A DNA stretch of 64,000 nucleotides from Hafnia alvei (GCF_964063325.1 NZ_OZ061315.1:1798001-1862000); one strand, 5' to 3'. Counted from the stretch's first letter, positions 1 through 9,119 are shown. Notes: generated by a model from the letters alone, not told the origin. A program made the numbers and translations.

Positions 1-34
1 TTTTGTTGGGTAAAACATTTTGTTGGGTAAAACC
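1..34. repeat. 17-bp direct repeat, two copies
   Basis: Two adjacent copies of a 17-base unit starting TTTTGTTGGGTAAAAC differ only at the last base. They lie downstream of yccA at the window edge, so more copies could exist outside. No function can be assigned. Confidence 0.6.
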
Positions 35-59
35 GTGCTACATATTCAGCTGGGCTGAA

Positions 60-722
60 TTAGTTACTGCGTGCGAAACCCAAAATGCTCAACAGGCTGA
101 TGAACAGGTTATACAGGGAAACATACAGGCCAACGGTGGCACGGATGTAGTTGGTTTCGCCGCCATGAATAATATTGCTGGTTTCCCACAGGATGGCACC
201 CGTAGAGAACAGAATAAACAGCGCGCTAATCGCCAGCGACAACGCTGGGATCTGTAAGAACAGGTTAGCAACCACGGCAACCAGCAAAATAACAAAGCCT
301 GCCATCATCATCCCGGAAAGGAATGACATATTTTTGCGCGTGGTCAGCACGTAGGCCGAGCAGCAGAAGAACACCGCCGCCGTACCGCCCAGCGCCAGCA
401 TAATCAGATCGCCTGCGCCGCTGGCGATAAAGGAACTTAAAATTGGGCCAAGGGTATAGCCCATAAACCCGGTCATCGCGAACACCGCCAAAATACCGGC
501 AGGGCGATCGGCCAAACGATAGGTTAGGAACATCAGGCCATAGAAACCAACCAGCATCAACAGCAGACCCGGAGCAGGCAACATCAGCACCGTGCTAGCC
601 GTGGCGGTTAATGCGGAGAACGCCAGCGTCAGTGCCAGCAGAAAATAAGTATTGCGCAACACTTTATGCGTGCTCAGCAGAGAGTCGCGCGAAGATGAGC
701 TGGAAACAACAATACGGTCCAT
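60..722 (-). CDS. yccA: Bax inhibitor-1 family membrane protein, modulator of FtsH protease
   Basis: This 220-residue, very hydrophobic protein has about seven membrane segments. Its sequence is close to E. coli YccA throughout, including the start MDRIV, the segment STHKVLRNTYFLL, and the C-terminal stretch SNIIHGGETNYIRATV. In E. coli YccA is an inner-membrane protein that binds and is slowly degraded by FtsH, and it modulates turnover of unassembled membrane proteins such as SecY. A short dyad (ATTCAGC/GCTGAAT, about 43-60) lies beyond the stop but lacks an adjacent T-run. The neighbouring tRNA-Ser is the same neighbour as in E. coli, so this end is conserved core chromosome. Confidence 0.93.
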   Translation of the reverse strand: MDRIVVSSSSSRDSLLSTHKVLRNTYFLLALTLAFSALTATASTVLMLPAPGLLLMLVGFYGLMFLTYRLADRPAGILAVFAMTGFMGYTLGPILSSFIASGAGDLIMLALGGTAAVFFCCSAYVLTTRKNMSFLSGMMMAGFVILLVAVVANLFLQIPALSLAISALFILFSTGAILWETSNIIHGGETNYIRATVGLYVSLYNLFISLLSILGFARSN

Positions 723-993
723 AGAATTTTTCTCTTGTGTAATGAATCGATCGGAAAATTATTGATCTAGAGCAAAATAATAGAGAGGAGCACGCGCGCA
801 CGAAAGGCGTTTTACCCTTCTTTACTTTGATTACAGTGGGAAACTATCCAAAAGAAAAGCGCGATAACGTTGATGTTTTCACCAGTGCGCTGAAAAATAA
901 AACAAACAAACTAATAATTGGCGATTTTATCGGCATTCGAACATTCTCGTGCTTTACAAGAAATTCCTGTGCCGTTATAGTTCGTCCCGTTGC

Positions 994-1081
994 GGAGGAG
1001 TGGCTGAGTGGTTTAAGGCAGCGGTCTTGAAAACCGTCGAGTGTAACAGCTCCTAGAGTTCGAATCTCTACTCCTCCGCCA
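994..1081 (+). tRNA. serT: tRNA-Ser (anticodon UGA)
   Basis: An 88-nt class II tRNA. The acceptor stem GGAGGAG pairs with CTCCTCC, followed by the discriminator G and an encoded CCA. The anticodon arm GCGGTCTTGAAAACCGT carries TGA. A long variable arm typical of tRNA-Ser is followed by the T-loop motif GTTCGAATC. It sits upstream of yccA as serT does in E. coli. Its 3' end is the attachment site of the adjacent island. Confidence 0.95.
1068..1081 (+). repeat. attL-like direct repeat, tRNA-Ser 3' end
   Basis: The 14 bases CTACTCCTCCGCCA form the 3' end of the tRNA and recur exactly at 6231-6244. The pair brackets a low-GC segment with an integrase remnant, as expected for a tRNA-integrated island. 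Confidence 0.75.
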
Positions 1082-1141
1082 GATTTTAGGGAAGTCAATA
1101 ACTTACAATGAGTTTTTGGTTTATCCTGCATGAAGTGATAC

Positions 1142-1171
1142 AAAAAAAGCCCGTGATAACGGGCTTTTTTT
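1142..1171 (+). terminator. Rho-independent terminator after tRNA-Ser
   Basis: Stem GCCCGT (1149-1154) pairs with ACGGGC (1159-1164) around a GATA loop, preceded by A7 and followed by a T-run. The symmetric A/T flanks could let it work in both directions. Confidence 0.85.
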
Positions 1172-1217
1172 GTATCTAAAATCTGAGTTTTTCATCAAAA
1201 ACCTATCCAAGTGAACC

Positions 1218-1245
1218 TGATGGCTACCGTGTAAGGTAGCCATCA
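1218..1245. repeat. Perfect 11-bp inverted repeat
   Basis: TGATGGCTACC pairs perfectly with GGTAGCCATCA around a 6-base loop. There is no T-run on either side, so a terminator role is uncertain. It lies between the tRNA terminator and a decayed coding fragment. Confidence 0.6.
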
Positions 1246-1316
1246 ATACGGGTAATTAGCTCCGTATAGCGTTTAAACAGTAAAGTCGGGTGATACACCC
1301 CTGCTGCAGATCTTCT

Positions 1317-1414
1317 TTACAGGATTGTAATCAACTGTTCCTTGCTGAGCAGTATAGGTTCAATCGCTATGCCACGCTGCTGTATAGCCCAACGACGGGC
1401 AAGCTGTTTTCTGG
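1317..1414 (-). pseudogene. C-terminal fragment of an unidentified gene
   Basis: Right after the stop of the MFS gene, the minus strand reads about 32 codons ending in the peptide RRWAIQQRGIAIEPILLSK and a short tail before a TAA at 1317-1319. It has no start codon or ribosome site of its own. It reads like the end of a protein whose remainder has been deleted. I do not recognise the family. Confidence 0.3.
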
Positions 1415-1424
1415 CGTTGGCGTT

Positions 1425-2684
1425 TTATGCTTGCTGCAGTTTCATTGGAACATCATTTTTCTGTGTTTGATTCATTCGATAAAGCAAATACGTAGAAATT
1501 ATTCCTAGTATTGTACAGGCAATTGATAACAAGAAAATATAAGTGTAGCCATCAGAACCATGCTTATCGAGCCAATTTCCTGCCAAAGTGTAGTAGAATG
1601 CATCGGGAGAAAAACCAATGAAGGAAGCGAAGCCAACAACAGCACCAGTTTTTTCTAATGGAATCTTAGACTCGGATACAGATGCGAAGTAGATACCTCT
1701 AAATGCAAATAGAAGTATGCTAAGAATAAGCATATTAACAACTGCAATCCACATAAAGCTTTCATGTTTAGGTATGAGCATAAATGCGGCGCAGCTAAAT
1801 AACATGAGAATGAAGCCAAAAAATAACACTTTAATGGAAGAACCAACTTTGTCGGTAACAATACCAGCAGCGGGTGATGCACCCATCTTGATGACATAGG
1901 TTCGTATAATTGAAACTATAGAAACTAACGCCAGTGGCATAGCATAAACGTCAGATAAATAGGGGCTTAAATAGGTTAGGCTGGAGAAGATCATATAAGT
2001 GGAAAATATGATTGCACCAATGAGCCACGCTTTAGGCATTGATACAACGTTAAATATTGACCTTAAGCGGTTTTTTTCATTGGCATCTTGCGTGGAGTTT
2101 TCTTTTTCAATCAGAAAGAATAGAAAAATGCCACATAGAACAGATGCGGATGAGTAAAGCCATATTACACATTTAAATCCATATGATATTTCAGCGAATT
2201 TACCAAAAAAATACAAACCAATAAAAGATATCAATGTACCAGCAACACCTGACAGTCCTTCATAAAATCCAAATATGCGGCCCTGCTCTGATTCAGTTCC
2301 TTGCATTCGGACAATTTTTATTGATGCTGCAAAAAAAGTGAGAATCGTTGTGATTCCCCATAAACCTGATATTAACAATATTATACTATATGACGGATAA
2401 GTTGAGTAATAAAAACCTAGACCACCAGAGGAGACTAAAGAGAACGTAATTAGATTTCGACCCGAGAATCTATCTGCAAACCAGCCGCCTAAAAAATATG
2501 AAAACATACCTATGAAACCATACAAACTGAGTGCATTACCTATTTGAGTATGCGACAGTGAAAGAGCTAGTTGCATAGGTTCATAAAATGATGACTTCAT
2601 GTATGGAAGGCTATACATTGCTGTTGTGCCAAACGCTAACAAGAATATAATAATAAGCTTTTTTGAGTTATTCTTAATTTTCAT
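1425..2684 (-). CDS. MFS transporter, YihN-like
   Basis: A 419-residue protein with about 12 hydrophobic segments and the MFS loop 2-3 signature region (GGWFADRFSGRNLI, about residues 66-79). The later repeat GIVTDKVGSS marks the second half. The overall pattern resembles YihN-type MFS proteins of enterobacteria; the substrate is unknown. It lies downstream of a truncated transsulfuration-type PLP enzyme on the same strand. A MerR-type regulator and promoter lie further upstream, so it was probably the exporter or importer of that operon. The gene is much more AT-rich than yccA, consistent with island DNA. With the IS element in between, its present transcription is uncertain. Confidence 0.75.
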   Translation of the reverse strand: MKIKNNSKKLIIIFLLAFGTTAMYSLPYMKSSFYEPMQLALSLSHTQIGNALSLYGFIGMFSYFLGGWFADRFSGRNLITFSLVSSGGLGFYYSTYPSYSIILLISGLWGITTILTFFAASIKIVRMQGTESEQGRIFGFYEGLSGVAGTLISFIGLYFFGKFAEISYGFKCVIWLYSSASVLCGIFLFFLIEKENSTQDANEKNRLRSIFNVVSMPKAWLIGAIIFSTYMIFSSLTYLSPYLSDVYAMPLALVSIVSIIRTYVIKMGASPAAGIVTDKVGSSIKVLFFGFILMLFSCAAFMLIPKHESFMWIAVVNMLILSILLFAFRGIYFASVSESKIPLEKTGAVVGFASFIGFSPDAFYYTLAGNWLDKHGSDGYTYIFLLSIACTILGIISTYLLYRMNQTQKNDVPMKLQQA

Positions 2685-2776
2685 TTTTAAAACTCTATAT
2701 GTTAAATATGAAAAGTCATTGGCGTACTTATTGGGGCTATAAGATATAAAATTTTCTTATAGCATATCCAAGCCCG

Positions 2777-3111
2777 TTAAAAAAAACTTAACGCTTGATG
2801 AATATCACCAATAATATCTCTTGATGACTCAAGCCCAACAGATATTCTAATTAAATTTTCTCCATTCATTTGAACTAGCGTGTGCTCTTCGCCTAAACTG
2901 GTAGCGATGGTGATAAGCTCAAAAGCATTGATAAGTTTTCTGCTGGCTTGATCTCTTGTATATCCATTTATTCCGTCCTTTAGCTTGAAAGAGACCACTC
3001 CGCCGCCATGACCATTCATTTGTTGTTGGCAAAGTTCATATTGAGGATGTGATATAAGTGATGGGTATTTAACAACTTCAACGAACTCCTCATTGCTAAG
3101 ATACTCTGCCA
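2777..3111 (-). pseudogene. Cys/Met metabolism PLP-dependent enzyme, C-terminal remnant
   Basis: The last about 111 codons match the C-terminal domain of transsulfuration enzymes (cystathionine/methionine gamma-lyase, O-acetylhomoserine sulfhydrylase group). Diagnostic pieces are VVKYPSLISHPQYELCQQQM, the Gly-rich GHGGGVVSFKL, and LIRISVGLESSRDIIGDI near the end. The N-terminal two thirds, including the PLP lysine, are absent. Coding homology stops exactly at the left end of the IS911-like element, and no matching N-terminal part is found on its far side. An IS-linked deletion is therefore likely. The remnant should be non-functional. Confidence 0.8.
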
Positions 3112-3184
3112 TGAAGTGGAATACTAAATCTGGCCACCTGAATAGAGGTGATATCATCGCCTCATAGTCAAAACAGGTGACATT

Positions 3185-3496
<312 letters not shown>

Positions 3497-3540
3497 TTGA
3501 GAAACTCAGGACGCGGTTTCCTGTTGCCTTTATTTGCAAT

Positions 3541-4362
3541 GTGTTCGGGATCCATCGCAGTAGCTATCGGTACTGGCTAAGCCGACCGCAGAAACCTGAT
3601 GCAAAACACATCGTTATACTTAGCCTAGTTCGTGAAGTTCATCATGCCAGTAATGGCTCTGCGGGGGCCCGGAGCATTGCCGATATGGTCAGCGCAAAAG
3701 GTGTTCCGTTGAGTCGCTGGCGGGCCAGTAAGATAATGAAAGAGCTGAATATTATTAGTTGCCAGCAACCGGAGCATCGCTACAAAAAAGCCACAAAAGA
3801 GCATGTGGATATCCCTAATCATCTGGATCGCCAGTTTGCAGTAACGGAACCTAATCAGACCTGGTGCGGCGACGTGACCTACATCTGGACGGGCAAACGC
3901 TGGGCTTATCTGGCGGTTGTTCTGGATTTATTTTCTCGCAAGCCAATAGGCTGGGCGATGTCGTTTTCTCCGGACTCAGTTCTGACAGGAAAAGCATTAA
4001 CGATGGCCTGGGAAACCAGGGGAAAACCGGCTGACGTTATGTATCATTCTGACCAGGGAAGTCACTATACCAGCAGGGAATTCAGACGGTTATTGTGGCG
4101 TTATCGTATAAAGCAAAGCATGAGTCGACGAGGGAACTGCTGGGACAACAGCCCAATGGAACGATTTTTCCGCAGCCTGAAATCAGAATGGGTCCCGAAC
4201 TGTGGATACGCTAATTTTAGCGAAGCAAATAGATCAATAACGAATTACATCATTGGTTATTACAGCCAGCTCAGACCCCACCAATATAACGGTGGCTTAA
4301 CACCCAATGAATCAGAGCGATTGTTCTGGAAAAACTCTAAAACTGTGGCCAGTTTTTGTTGA
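3541..4362 (+). CDS. IS911-type transposase OrfB (rve integrase core)
   Basis: A 273-residue DDE transposase domain; the open frame extends further upstream and is normally read by frameshift from OrfA, so 3541 is a formal start. The motifs WCGDVTYIW (first Asp), YHSDQGSHYTS (second Asp) and MERFFRSLKSEWV (Glu) give an intact DDE triad. The end of the protein, about 8 bases before the right terminal base, matches IS911 organisation. The element appears potentially active. Confidence 0.9.
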   Translation: MFGIHRSSYRYWLSRPQKPDAKHIVILSLVREVHHASNGSAGARSIADMVSAKGVPLSRWRASKIMKELNIISCQQPEHRYKKATKEHVDIPNHLDRQFAVTEPNQTWCGDVTYIWTGKRWAYLAVVLDLFSRKPIGWAMSFSPDSVLTGKALTMAWETRGKPADVMYHSDQGSHYTSREFRRLLWRYRIKQSMSRRGNCWDNSPMERFFRSLKSEWVPNCGYANFSEANRSITNYIIGYYSQLRPHQYNGGLTPNESERLFWKNSKTVASFC

Positions 4363-4445
4363 CCACTTCATTTTTATATATAAGTCATGTGTAGGTTATA
4401 TAACTTGTTATATTCAGTAGGATAAATAGCATTGATATGCGGTAA

Positions 4446-4476
4446 ACTATAAAGTCTATAGTTGCTATAGAGTCAA
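4446..4476 (-). promoter_or_regulatory. MerR-type promoter with 19-bp spacer and internal dyad
   Basis: On the minus strand a -35 TTGACT (4471-4476) and a -10 TATAGT (4446-4451) are separated by exactly 19 bp. The spacer (4452-4470) contains the dyad CTATAG-CAA-CTATAG. An overlong 19-20 bp spacer occupied by a palindrome is the hallmark of promoters activated by MerR-family regulators. It points leftwards, away from the MerR-type gene, toward the IS911-like element and beyond it the truncated PLP enzyme and the MFS gene. It was presumably the promoter of that operon before the insertion. Confidence 0.65.
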
Positions 4477-4639
4477 TAGAAGCATAATAGAGCTGCATCA
4501 CACTTATTTAATTTCATTCGTTGCACTACGACTGTTAACGAACTGTTGCTGGTGGCCTTTTTTTGTTGTGTTGGTGTGAGTAATGTTACTCATCATTGAA
4601 ATGAATTAGTAATACCGGCAATCCCTAAGACCTGTACCT

Positions 4640-5497
4640 TTACACAAGACATCTGAGATCAATTTCGCGTTTTTGAACCCTTATTTGTATCTCAGTTAAT
4701 AGGCCCTTATTTATACCTGTTGATAGCGGATCTATTATAGGAATCTCATATACATTATCCTCTACAGGAATTCTTTTGTATTCAACGTAATTAATTATTT
4801 TTTTTAAACTGTTATAATTATCTTTATATGGCCCTCGATAAGTTATGCAGATAAAATCGCCGTCAGGAATTTCAGTGATTTTCTTTTTCGCTTTTTCGTT
4901 GAAAAGATCACGTTCTACAACAACAAAACTATTTTCGTAGGTTACTTTTTTATTGGTTGTAATGTTTTTTATTGAAAGTATTCCACTAACACCTCCATAA
5001 AATATAGATATATTTTCCTCTAAAATATTAGCAATTTTTCTTCTCGAAAATCCCATTGCATCTTCGTAGTTTAATCCTGGCTCATATCCTATGGATAAAA
5101 CACTCCTACTAGGAATGTGTTTTCTAGTTATTTCCCCTACATTTTCAGCATATATACTATTTTGGATGGTTTCTTTCTTAGTCGTTAAAACCTTTTTAAT
5201 GAGTTCGAGATGTCTTATTTTGTTCTCAACAAATTCTACTTTTCGCTTGAGAAGTTCTAATATTTTATCATCACTATCGGTCAAGTGCTTTCTAATTTCT
5301 TTAAGTGGTATATCTAAGTACTTCAAGTATTTTATAGTGTCGAGAACGGAAAATTGTTCTATTGTGTAATATCGATAATTACTTTCCTTATCAACATATG
5401 CTGGTTTGAATAATTCAATTTTATCATAATATCTTAATGCCTGTACGCTTATCATATGAAGCTTTGACATTTCACCAATTGAAAAATATCTAGCCAT
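4640..5497 (-). CDS. MerR-family regulator with BmrR-like effector domain
   Basis: A 285-residue protein. The N-terminal winged helix begins FSIGEMSKLHMISVQALRYYD and contains YRYYTIEQF; a dimerisation coiled coil spans about residues 80-115. The C-terminal about 150 residues look like a GyrI/BmrR-type ligand-binding domain. Such proteins bind hydrophobic drugs or metabolites and activate promoters with 19-bp spacers, one of which lies just past its 3' end. The gene is strongly AT-rich. Upstream (about 5510-5560) the sequence again carries ACTATAG and TAGAGTATA elements, which hints at autoregulation. The ligand is unknown. Confidence 0.8.
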   Translation of the reverse strand: MARYFSIGEMSKLHMISVQALRYYDKIELFKPAYVDKESNYRYYTIEQFSVLDTIKYLKYLDIPLKEIRKHLTDSDDKILELLKRKVEFVENKIRHLELIKKVLTTKKETIQNSIYAENVGEITRKHIPSRSVLSIGYEPGLNYEDAMGFSRRKIANILEENISIFYGGVSGILSIKNITTNKKVTYENSFVVVERDLFNEKAKKKITEIPDGDFICITYRGPYKDNYNSLKKIINYVEYKRIPVEDNVYEIPIIDPLSTGINKGLLTEIQIRVQKREIDLRCLV

Positions 5498-5735
5498 TAC
5501 GTGTTCTCTGTAGAACTATAGTTTTTGTATTTTATACTCTACATATAAATAAAACATGTGTTTTTTACAGGATGTTGACATGGGTGCATGTTTTTTAAAA
5601 CACTTCAATTACAGAGGTCTAATTCTTTTCAAAAAAAACGAGATTGGAGTTTAAAATAGTTACTCTATGGCTAGAAATGTTCTGTTTTTGGTGCAGTGAA
5701 TTAACATATGCTCATATGAGGGCCTTGAGTTAATA

Positions 5736-6170
5736 CTAATACCTTGTCCAGTCATCCATCAACGCCACACGCTTAGGCCATAACGCCCCACATTGATATG
5801 CAACTTCAGCCTTATCTGCAAGTTGATGCGCCAGAGCATGTTCAATCACTTCGCGTTAATAATCTGTTGTTTCACCAGCCCAGTCACGAAAAGTGGAACT
5901 GAAGCCGTGTTGGGTTAAACCTGAATGACCCATTCGTTTCAAGACAGCTAGCAATGACATATCTGATAGTTTCCCACCACGAGGAGCAGGGAAGACACTG
6001 TTATTGTCTTTAAAGCATTGTAAATCCTTTAATAGGGTAACAGCAGTATCAGACAGTGGTATACGGTGTTCTTTTCCGGCCTTCATTCTATCTCCGGGCA
6101 TACGGTACAGCATAAAGTGTCGGATTTCTTCGGAGGTATCAAGACATCCCCGAATGGTTTTTTTTATAAC
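5736..6170 (-). pseudogene. Decayed P4-type tyrosine recombinase (integrase)
   Basis: Minus-strand reading gives DRMKAGKEHRIPLS, then HGFSSTFRDWAGETTDY. An in-frame TAA follows at the codon after that tyrosine, then REVIEHALAHQLADKAEVAY and a C-terminus ending at 5736-5738. These are the box I/box II regions of P4-like integrases. Normally PREVIEHALAH is continuous with TTDY, so the stop has replaced one residue. The N-terminal half is missing, and the region upstream of DRMK looks internally deleted. The fragment abuts the right attachment repeat, as expected for the island's own integrase. It cannot be functional. Confidence 0.8.
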
Positions 6171-6230
6171 ATATTGTTTATTAATGAAAAAATTAACTAT
6201 TGCTTATATTTTCGAGCATTATTTGGCGGA

Positions 6231-6244
6231 CTACTCCTCCGCCA
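6231..6244 (+). repeat. attR-like direct repeat of tRNA-Ser 3' end
   Basis: Exact copy of the 14-base tRNA 3' end (CTACTCCTCCGCCA), adjacent to the integrase remnant. It marks the right border of the island that begins at the tRNA. Confidence 0.75.
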
Positions 6245-6253
6245 AAATTCGAA

Positions 6254-6281
6254 GGCCACGCTTTTAAGCGTGGCCTTTTTG
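6254..6281 (+). terminator. Rho-independent terminator, probably the original tRNA-Ser terminator
   Basis: GGCCACGCTT pairs with AAGCGTGGCC followed by TTTTTGCTTT. It sits 10 bases beyond the right repeat, where the tRNA's own terminator would lie if the island were removed. On the minus strand it could also end glutaminase transcripts. Confidence 0.75.
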
Positions 6282-6331
6282 CTTTGGTATTTTGCTAACC
6301 CCAAATGCGTTATCTCACGAGGGAAAGCCCC

Positions 6332-7426
6332 CTAGCGGAACACATTCGCCTGAGTTGCATGGGCGATGTACTCAATGGCTTCCTGCGCACGCACGCTATT
6401 TCCTTCTTTATCCAGCGGCGGTGAATAGACCGCAACCGCATATTTCCCCGGAACGACGGCAAAAATTCCGCCGCCAACGCCGCTTTTTGCTGGGATCCCC
6501 ACGTTATACAGCCACTGGCCCGAGCCGTCGTACAGGCCCGCAATCGCCATTTCAGCCAGAATCTTTGGCACATTCTCCTCGGCGATAAGACGCTTACCGC
6601 TATAAGGTGACTGCCCATGATTGGCAAGCGTCGCCCCCATTTTAGCCAAGTCGAGGGTAGAGGCATCCACGGAGCATTGGCGGGTATAAAGATCAACGGC
6701 TTCACGTGGATTGCTATACAGCCTACCGTACGACTGCATCAGCAAAGCGAGTGCCTGATTATGCTGATTGGTTTCTGATTCAGACTGATACACTTCTTGA
6801 TTAACGTGCAGCTGATTATCGGCAAAGGCATTCAAATTACCCATAATCTGCTCCCATTTGGCCTCAGCGTTCTTGGCGTTAAGCAAACTCACCGAGCTTA
6901 TAGCCCCCGCATTCACCAGCGGATTTTGTGGGCGTTCTGGACGCAGTTCAACGGCTAAACCTGAATTAAAGGGAAGGCCGGTCGCATTCGCCCCCAGCTT
7001 ATTCAGCGTCTGCTTTTGCCCTTGCTGCTCCAGTACCAACGCCAGAGTAAATACTTTGGTAAGCGATTCGAGTGGAAAAAGTGCATCTTTATTGCCTGCG
7101 GAAAAAATCTGCCCATCCACGGTGGCGACAACGATGGCGTAATTATCAGGGCTATATTTCGCCAAGGCGGGAATGTAGTCGGCTACGTCACCACGTTTGT
7201 CATTTTTAAATTGCGTGTAGGCATTCTGCACTATGGCTGAATAGTTAGTGGTCGAAGGTTCGGCATTCGGCGCCGTTTTTGCGTAGCCAGTTCCCATCAA
7301 ACACACGGTGATAAAAAAGGCTGAAATAACCTTATTTTTCATAAGTATTTTGGTTTGCGTAAGTACTTTGGTTTGCATAAGTGCTTTGGTTTGCATAAGT
7401 GCTTTGGTTTTCATAAGCGTTTTCAT
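6332..7426 (-). CDS. glsA: Glutaminase (serine-dependent beta-lactamase-like family)
   Basis: Hydrolyses L-glutamine to glutamate and ammonia. The family core is clear: SLTKVF holds the catalytic Ser-x-x-Lys, followed by NPLVNAGAI, a Tyr-containing segment QSYGRLYSNP, and the end region GIPAKSGVGGGI. It carries an N-terminal hydrophobic segment (VISAFFITVCLMGTGYA) absent from cytosolic E. coli glutaminases, suggesting export to the periplasm. The first about 28 residues are five hexapeptide repeats coded by 18-bp DNA repeats with several in-frame ATGs; the start at MKNKVIS (codon 29) is the one giving an ordinary signal peptide. It lies 100 bp downstream of the symporter gene on the same strand. 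Confidence 0.88.
   Translation of the reverse strand: MKTLMKTKALMQTKALMQTKVLTQTKILMKNKVISAFFITVCLMGTGYAKTAPNAEPSTTNYSAIVQNAYTQFKNDKRGDVADYIPALAKYSPDNYAIVVATVDGQIFSAGNKDALFPLESLTKVFTLALVLEQQGQKQTLNKLGANATGLPFNSGLAVELRPERPQNPLVNAGAISSVSLLNAKNAEAKWEQIMGNLNAFADNQLHVNQEVYQSESETNQHNQALALLMQSYGRLYSNPREAVDLYTRQCSVDASTLDLAKMGATLANHGQSPYSGKRLIAEENVPKILAEMAIAGLYDGSGQWLYNVGIPAKSGVGGGIFAVVPGKYAVAVYSPPLDKEGNSVRAQEAIEYIAHATQANVFR
7342..7426 (-). repeat. 18-bp in-frame tandem repeats at the glutaminase 5' end
   Basis: About five imperfect units of ATGCAAACCAAAGCACTT encode MQTKAL-type hexapeptides in front of the signal peptide. Repeat-number changes would keep the frame but shift which ATG is first and lengthen the N-terminus. 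Confidence 0.8.
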
Positions 7427-7526
7427 ATCAGTTTCCTAACAGGCTGAACTGCTGCGGGACGGTAAGGCAGGAAAAGGGAAACATACACCGCGGCATGTCT
7501 CCCTTGAGGTAATGACAAATGAAATG

Positions 7527-8843
7527 TTATTTGGCTTCAGCTTCAATGATGAATTGCTCTGAAGGCTGGCTATCATCCACCATACTGTCGAGGCTCCTAG
7601 CGGTTCCGTGGCAGCCTTCGCCGTAATGTTCACCTTCCCAACGACCGACTAAAGCGGCACCGACGGCATTACTCATCACGTTAGTGGCTGAACGTCCCAT
7701 ATCGAGGAAAGGATCGACGCCCATCAGCAGAATCAAGCCCGCTTCAGGGATATTAAACTGGCTCAACGTGGCTGCGATAACCACCAGCGAGGCTCTTGGA
7801 ACACCCGCCATACCTTTTGATGTCAGCATTAAAATCAGCAGCATCGTAATTTGCTCGCCCATGCCAAGATGGATATTGCAGGCTTGGGCAATAAAGATAA
7901 CGGCAAACGAGCAGTAGGCCATTGAACCTACTAGGTTAAATGAATACCCAATCGGCAACACGAAGCTGGCAATTTTGTTGCTGACGCCAAATTTTTCCAA
8001 CGCTTCTAACGTACCGGGGAAGGCCGCTTCAGAACTTGAGGTGGTGAATGCCAGTAGGGCTGGCTCAGAAATACCTTTGATCAGTCGCAGGGTACAGCGG
8101 CCAATCAGCAATACTGAACAGCCAATCAGAATCACCCACAGGCCGGCCAGCGTGAAGTAAAACTCGCCCATGAAGATCCCGGCGCTCACTAATACCCCAA
8201 GACCGCGCTCTGAGATCATCGCAGAGATGGCGGCGAATACGGTTAGAGGCGCGAAAAGCATGACGTAGCCCGTGAGTTTCAGCATCAGATGCGCTAACGA
8301 ATCAAGCACGGAGACGATCGGCTGGGCTTTATCGCCGATGGCGGAAAGGCTGATCCCCATAAAGATAGAGAACACCACGATCTGAAGGATTTCATTACGC
8401 GCCATCGCGTCAACGATGCTGGTTGGGATCGCGTGAGCAATGAACACTTTCGCCGAGAACGGTACCGGCTCAATGCCATCAACGACACCTGCGCCCGCGG
8501 CGACAAAGTTGATACCATCACCAGGTCTCAGCAGATTCACCACGACCAGACCCAGTAAAATGGAGATGAACGCCGCGCAGATGAACAAAAATAGCGTCTT
8601 AGAAAAAACACGCCCTAAGGTTTTGGCATCGCCCATTTTCGCGATCCCGACCACCAGCGTTGAAATGATTAACGGTGCAATAATCATTTTGATTAAACGC
8701 AGGAAAATATCGGTAAAAATAGAGATCTCGGAGGCGTAGGATTTGGCGAATTCTTGGCTACAGAACTCGTTTATTAAAAAACCAGCAATAACACCTATTA
8801 TCAGACCCAATATGATCATTGTGGTTAGGTTTTTCGATTTCAT
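7527..8843 (-). CDS. Dicarboxylate/amino acid:cation symporter (DAACS family), likely glutamate or related acid
   Basis: A 438-residue polytopic protein resembling GltP/DctA. Recognisable pieces are LRLIKMIIAPLIISTLVVGIA in the third segment, the re-entrant serine-rich loop AFTTSSSEAAFPGTLEAL, and a late GMAGVPRASLVVIAATL region. Family members import glutamate, aspartate or C4-dicarboxylates with Na+ or H+ at the inner membrane. Being the first gene before glutaminase and facing the glutamate mutase operon, glutamate is the likeliest substrate, but sequence alone does not fix this. A 15-bp palindrome lies about 40 bp upstream of the start. Confidence 0.85.
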   Translation of the reverse strand: MKSKNLTTMIILGLIIGVIAGFLINEFCSQEFAKSYASEISIFTDIFLRLIKMIIAPLIISTLVVGIAKMGDAKTLGRVFSKTLFLFICAAFISILLGLVVVNLLRPGDGINFVAAGAGVVDGIEPVPFSAKVFIAHAIPTSIVDAMARNEILQIVVFSIFMGISLSAIGDKAQPIVSVLDSLAHLMLKLTGYVMLFAPLTVFAAISAMISERGLGVLVSAGIFMGEFYFTLAGLWVILIGCSVLLIGRCTLRLIKGISEPALLAFTTSSSEAAFPGTLEALEKFGVSNKIASFVLPIGYSFNLVGSMAYCSFAVIFIAQACNIHLGMGEQITMLLILMLTSKGMAGVPRASLVVIAATLSQFNIPEAGLILLMGVDPFLDMGRSATNVMSNAVGAALVGRWEGEHYGEGCHGTARSLDSMVDDSQPSEQFIIEAEAK

Positions 8844-8883
8844 AATGATTCCATTTATAAGTAGGGTAGTATCATTTCTCTAA

Positions 8884-8898
8884 CGTTATTTAATAACG
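8884..8898. promoter_or_regulatory. 15-bp perfect palindrome upstream of the symporter
   Basis: CGTTATTTAATAACG is perfectly symmetric about its central T and lies 41 bp upstream of the symporter start. It may be an operator; the cognate regulator is unknown. Confidence 0.35.
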
Positions 8899-9049
8899 GA
8901 GCTGATGTTGTGCTTCATTGAATGAAATTTTTACCCACGGCATATTTGTGTATTAAATATTTCCTCTTTATTGCCAAGTCATGGTGCAAAGTTGTGTTGT
9001 AAAGTTATGCTGCTAAAAAATGCCGTAAAGAAAAACAGTACTTTCAGGG

Positions 9050-9092
9050 TAAAACGGTGCAAAGCACAGCGAACGACGGAGCGCTTCGCACC
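9050..9092 (-). terminator. Terminator of the glutamate mutase operon
   Basis: On the minus strand ACGGTGCGAAGC pairs with GCTTTGCACCGT (one mismatch) and is followed by TTTTACC. It lies about 30 bp beyond the last gene of the operon. Confidence 0.6.
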
Positions 9093-9119
9093 GTGTGTTT
9101 CAGTTTGATATTTAAAAAG

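Noticed and set aside
844..1143. Open frames overlapping the tRNA-Ser on both strands
   Set aside because: They run through the tRNA, lack ribosome sites and resemble no protein.
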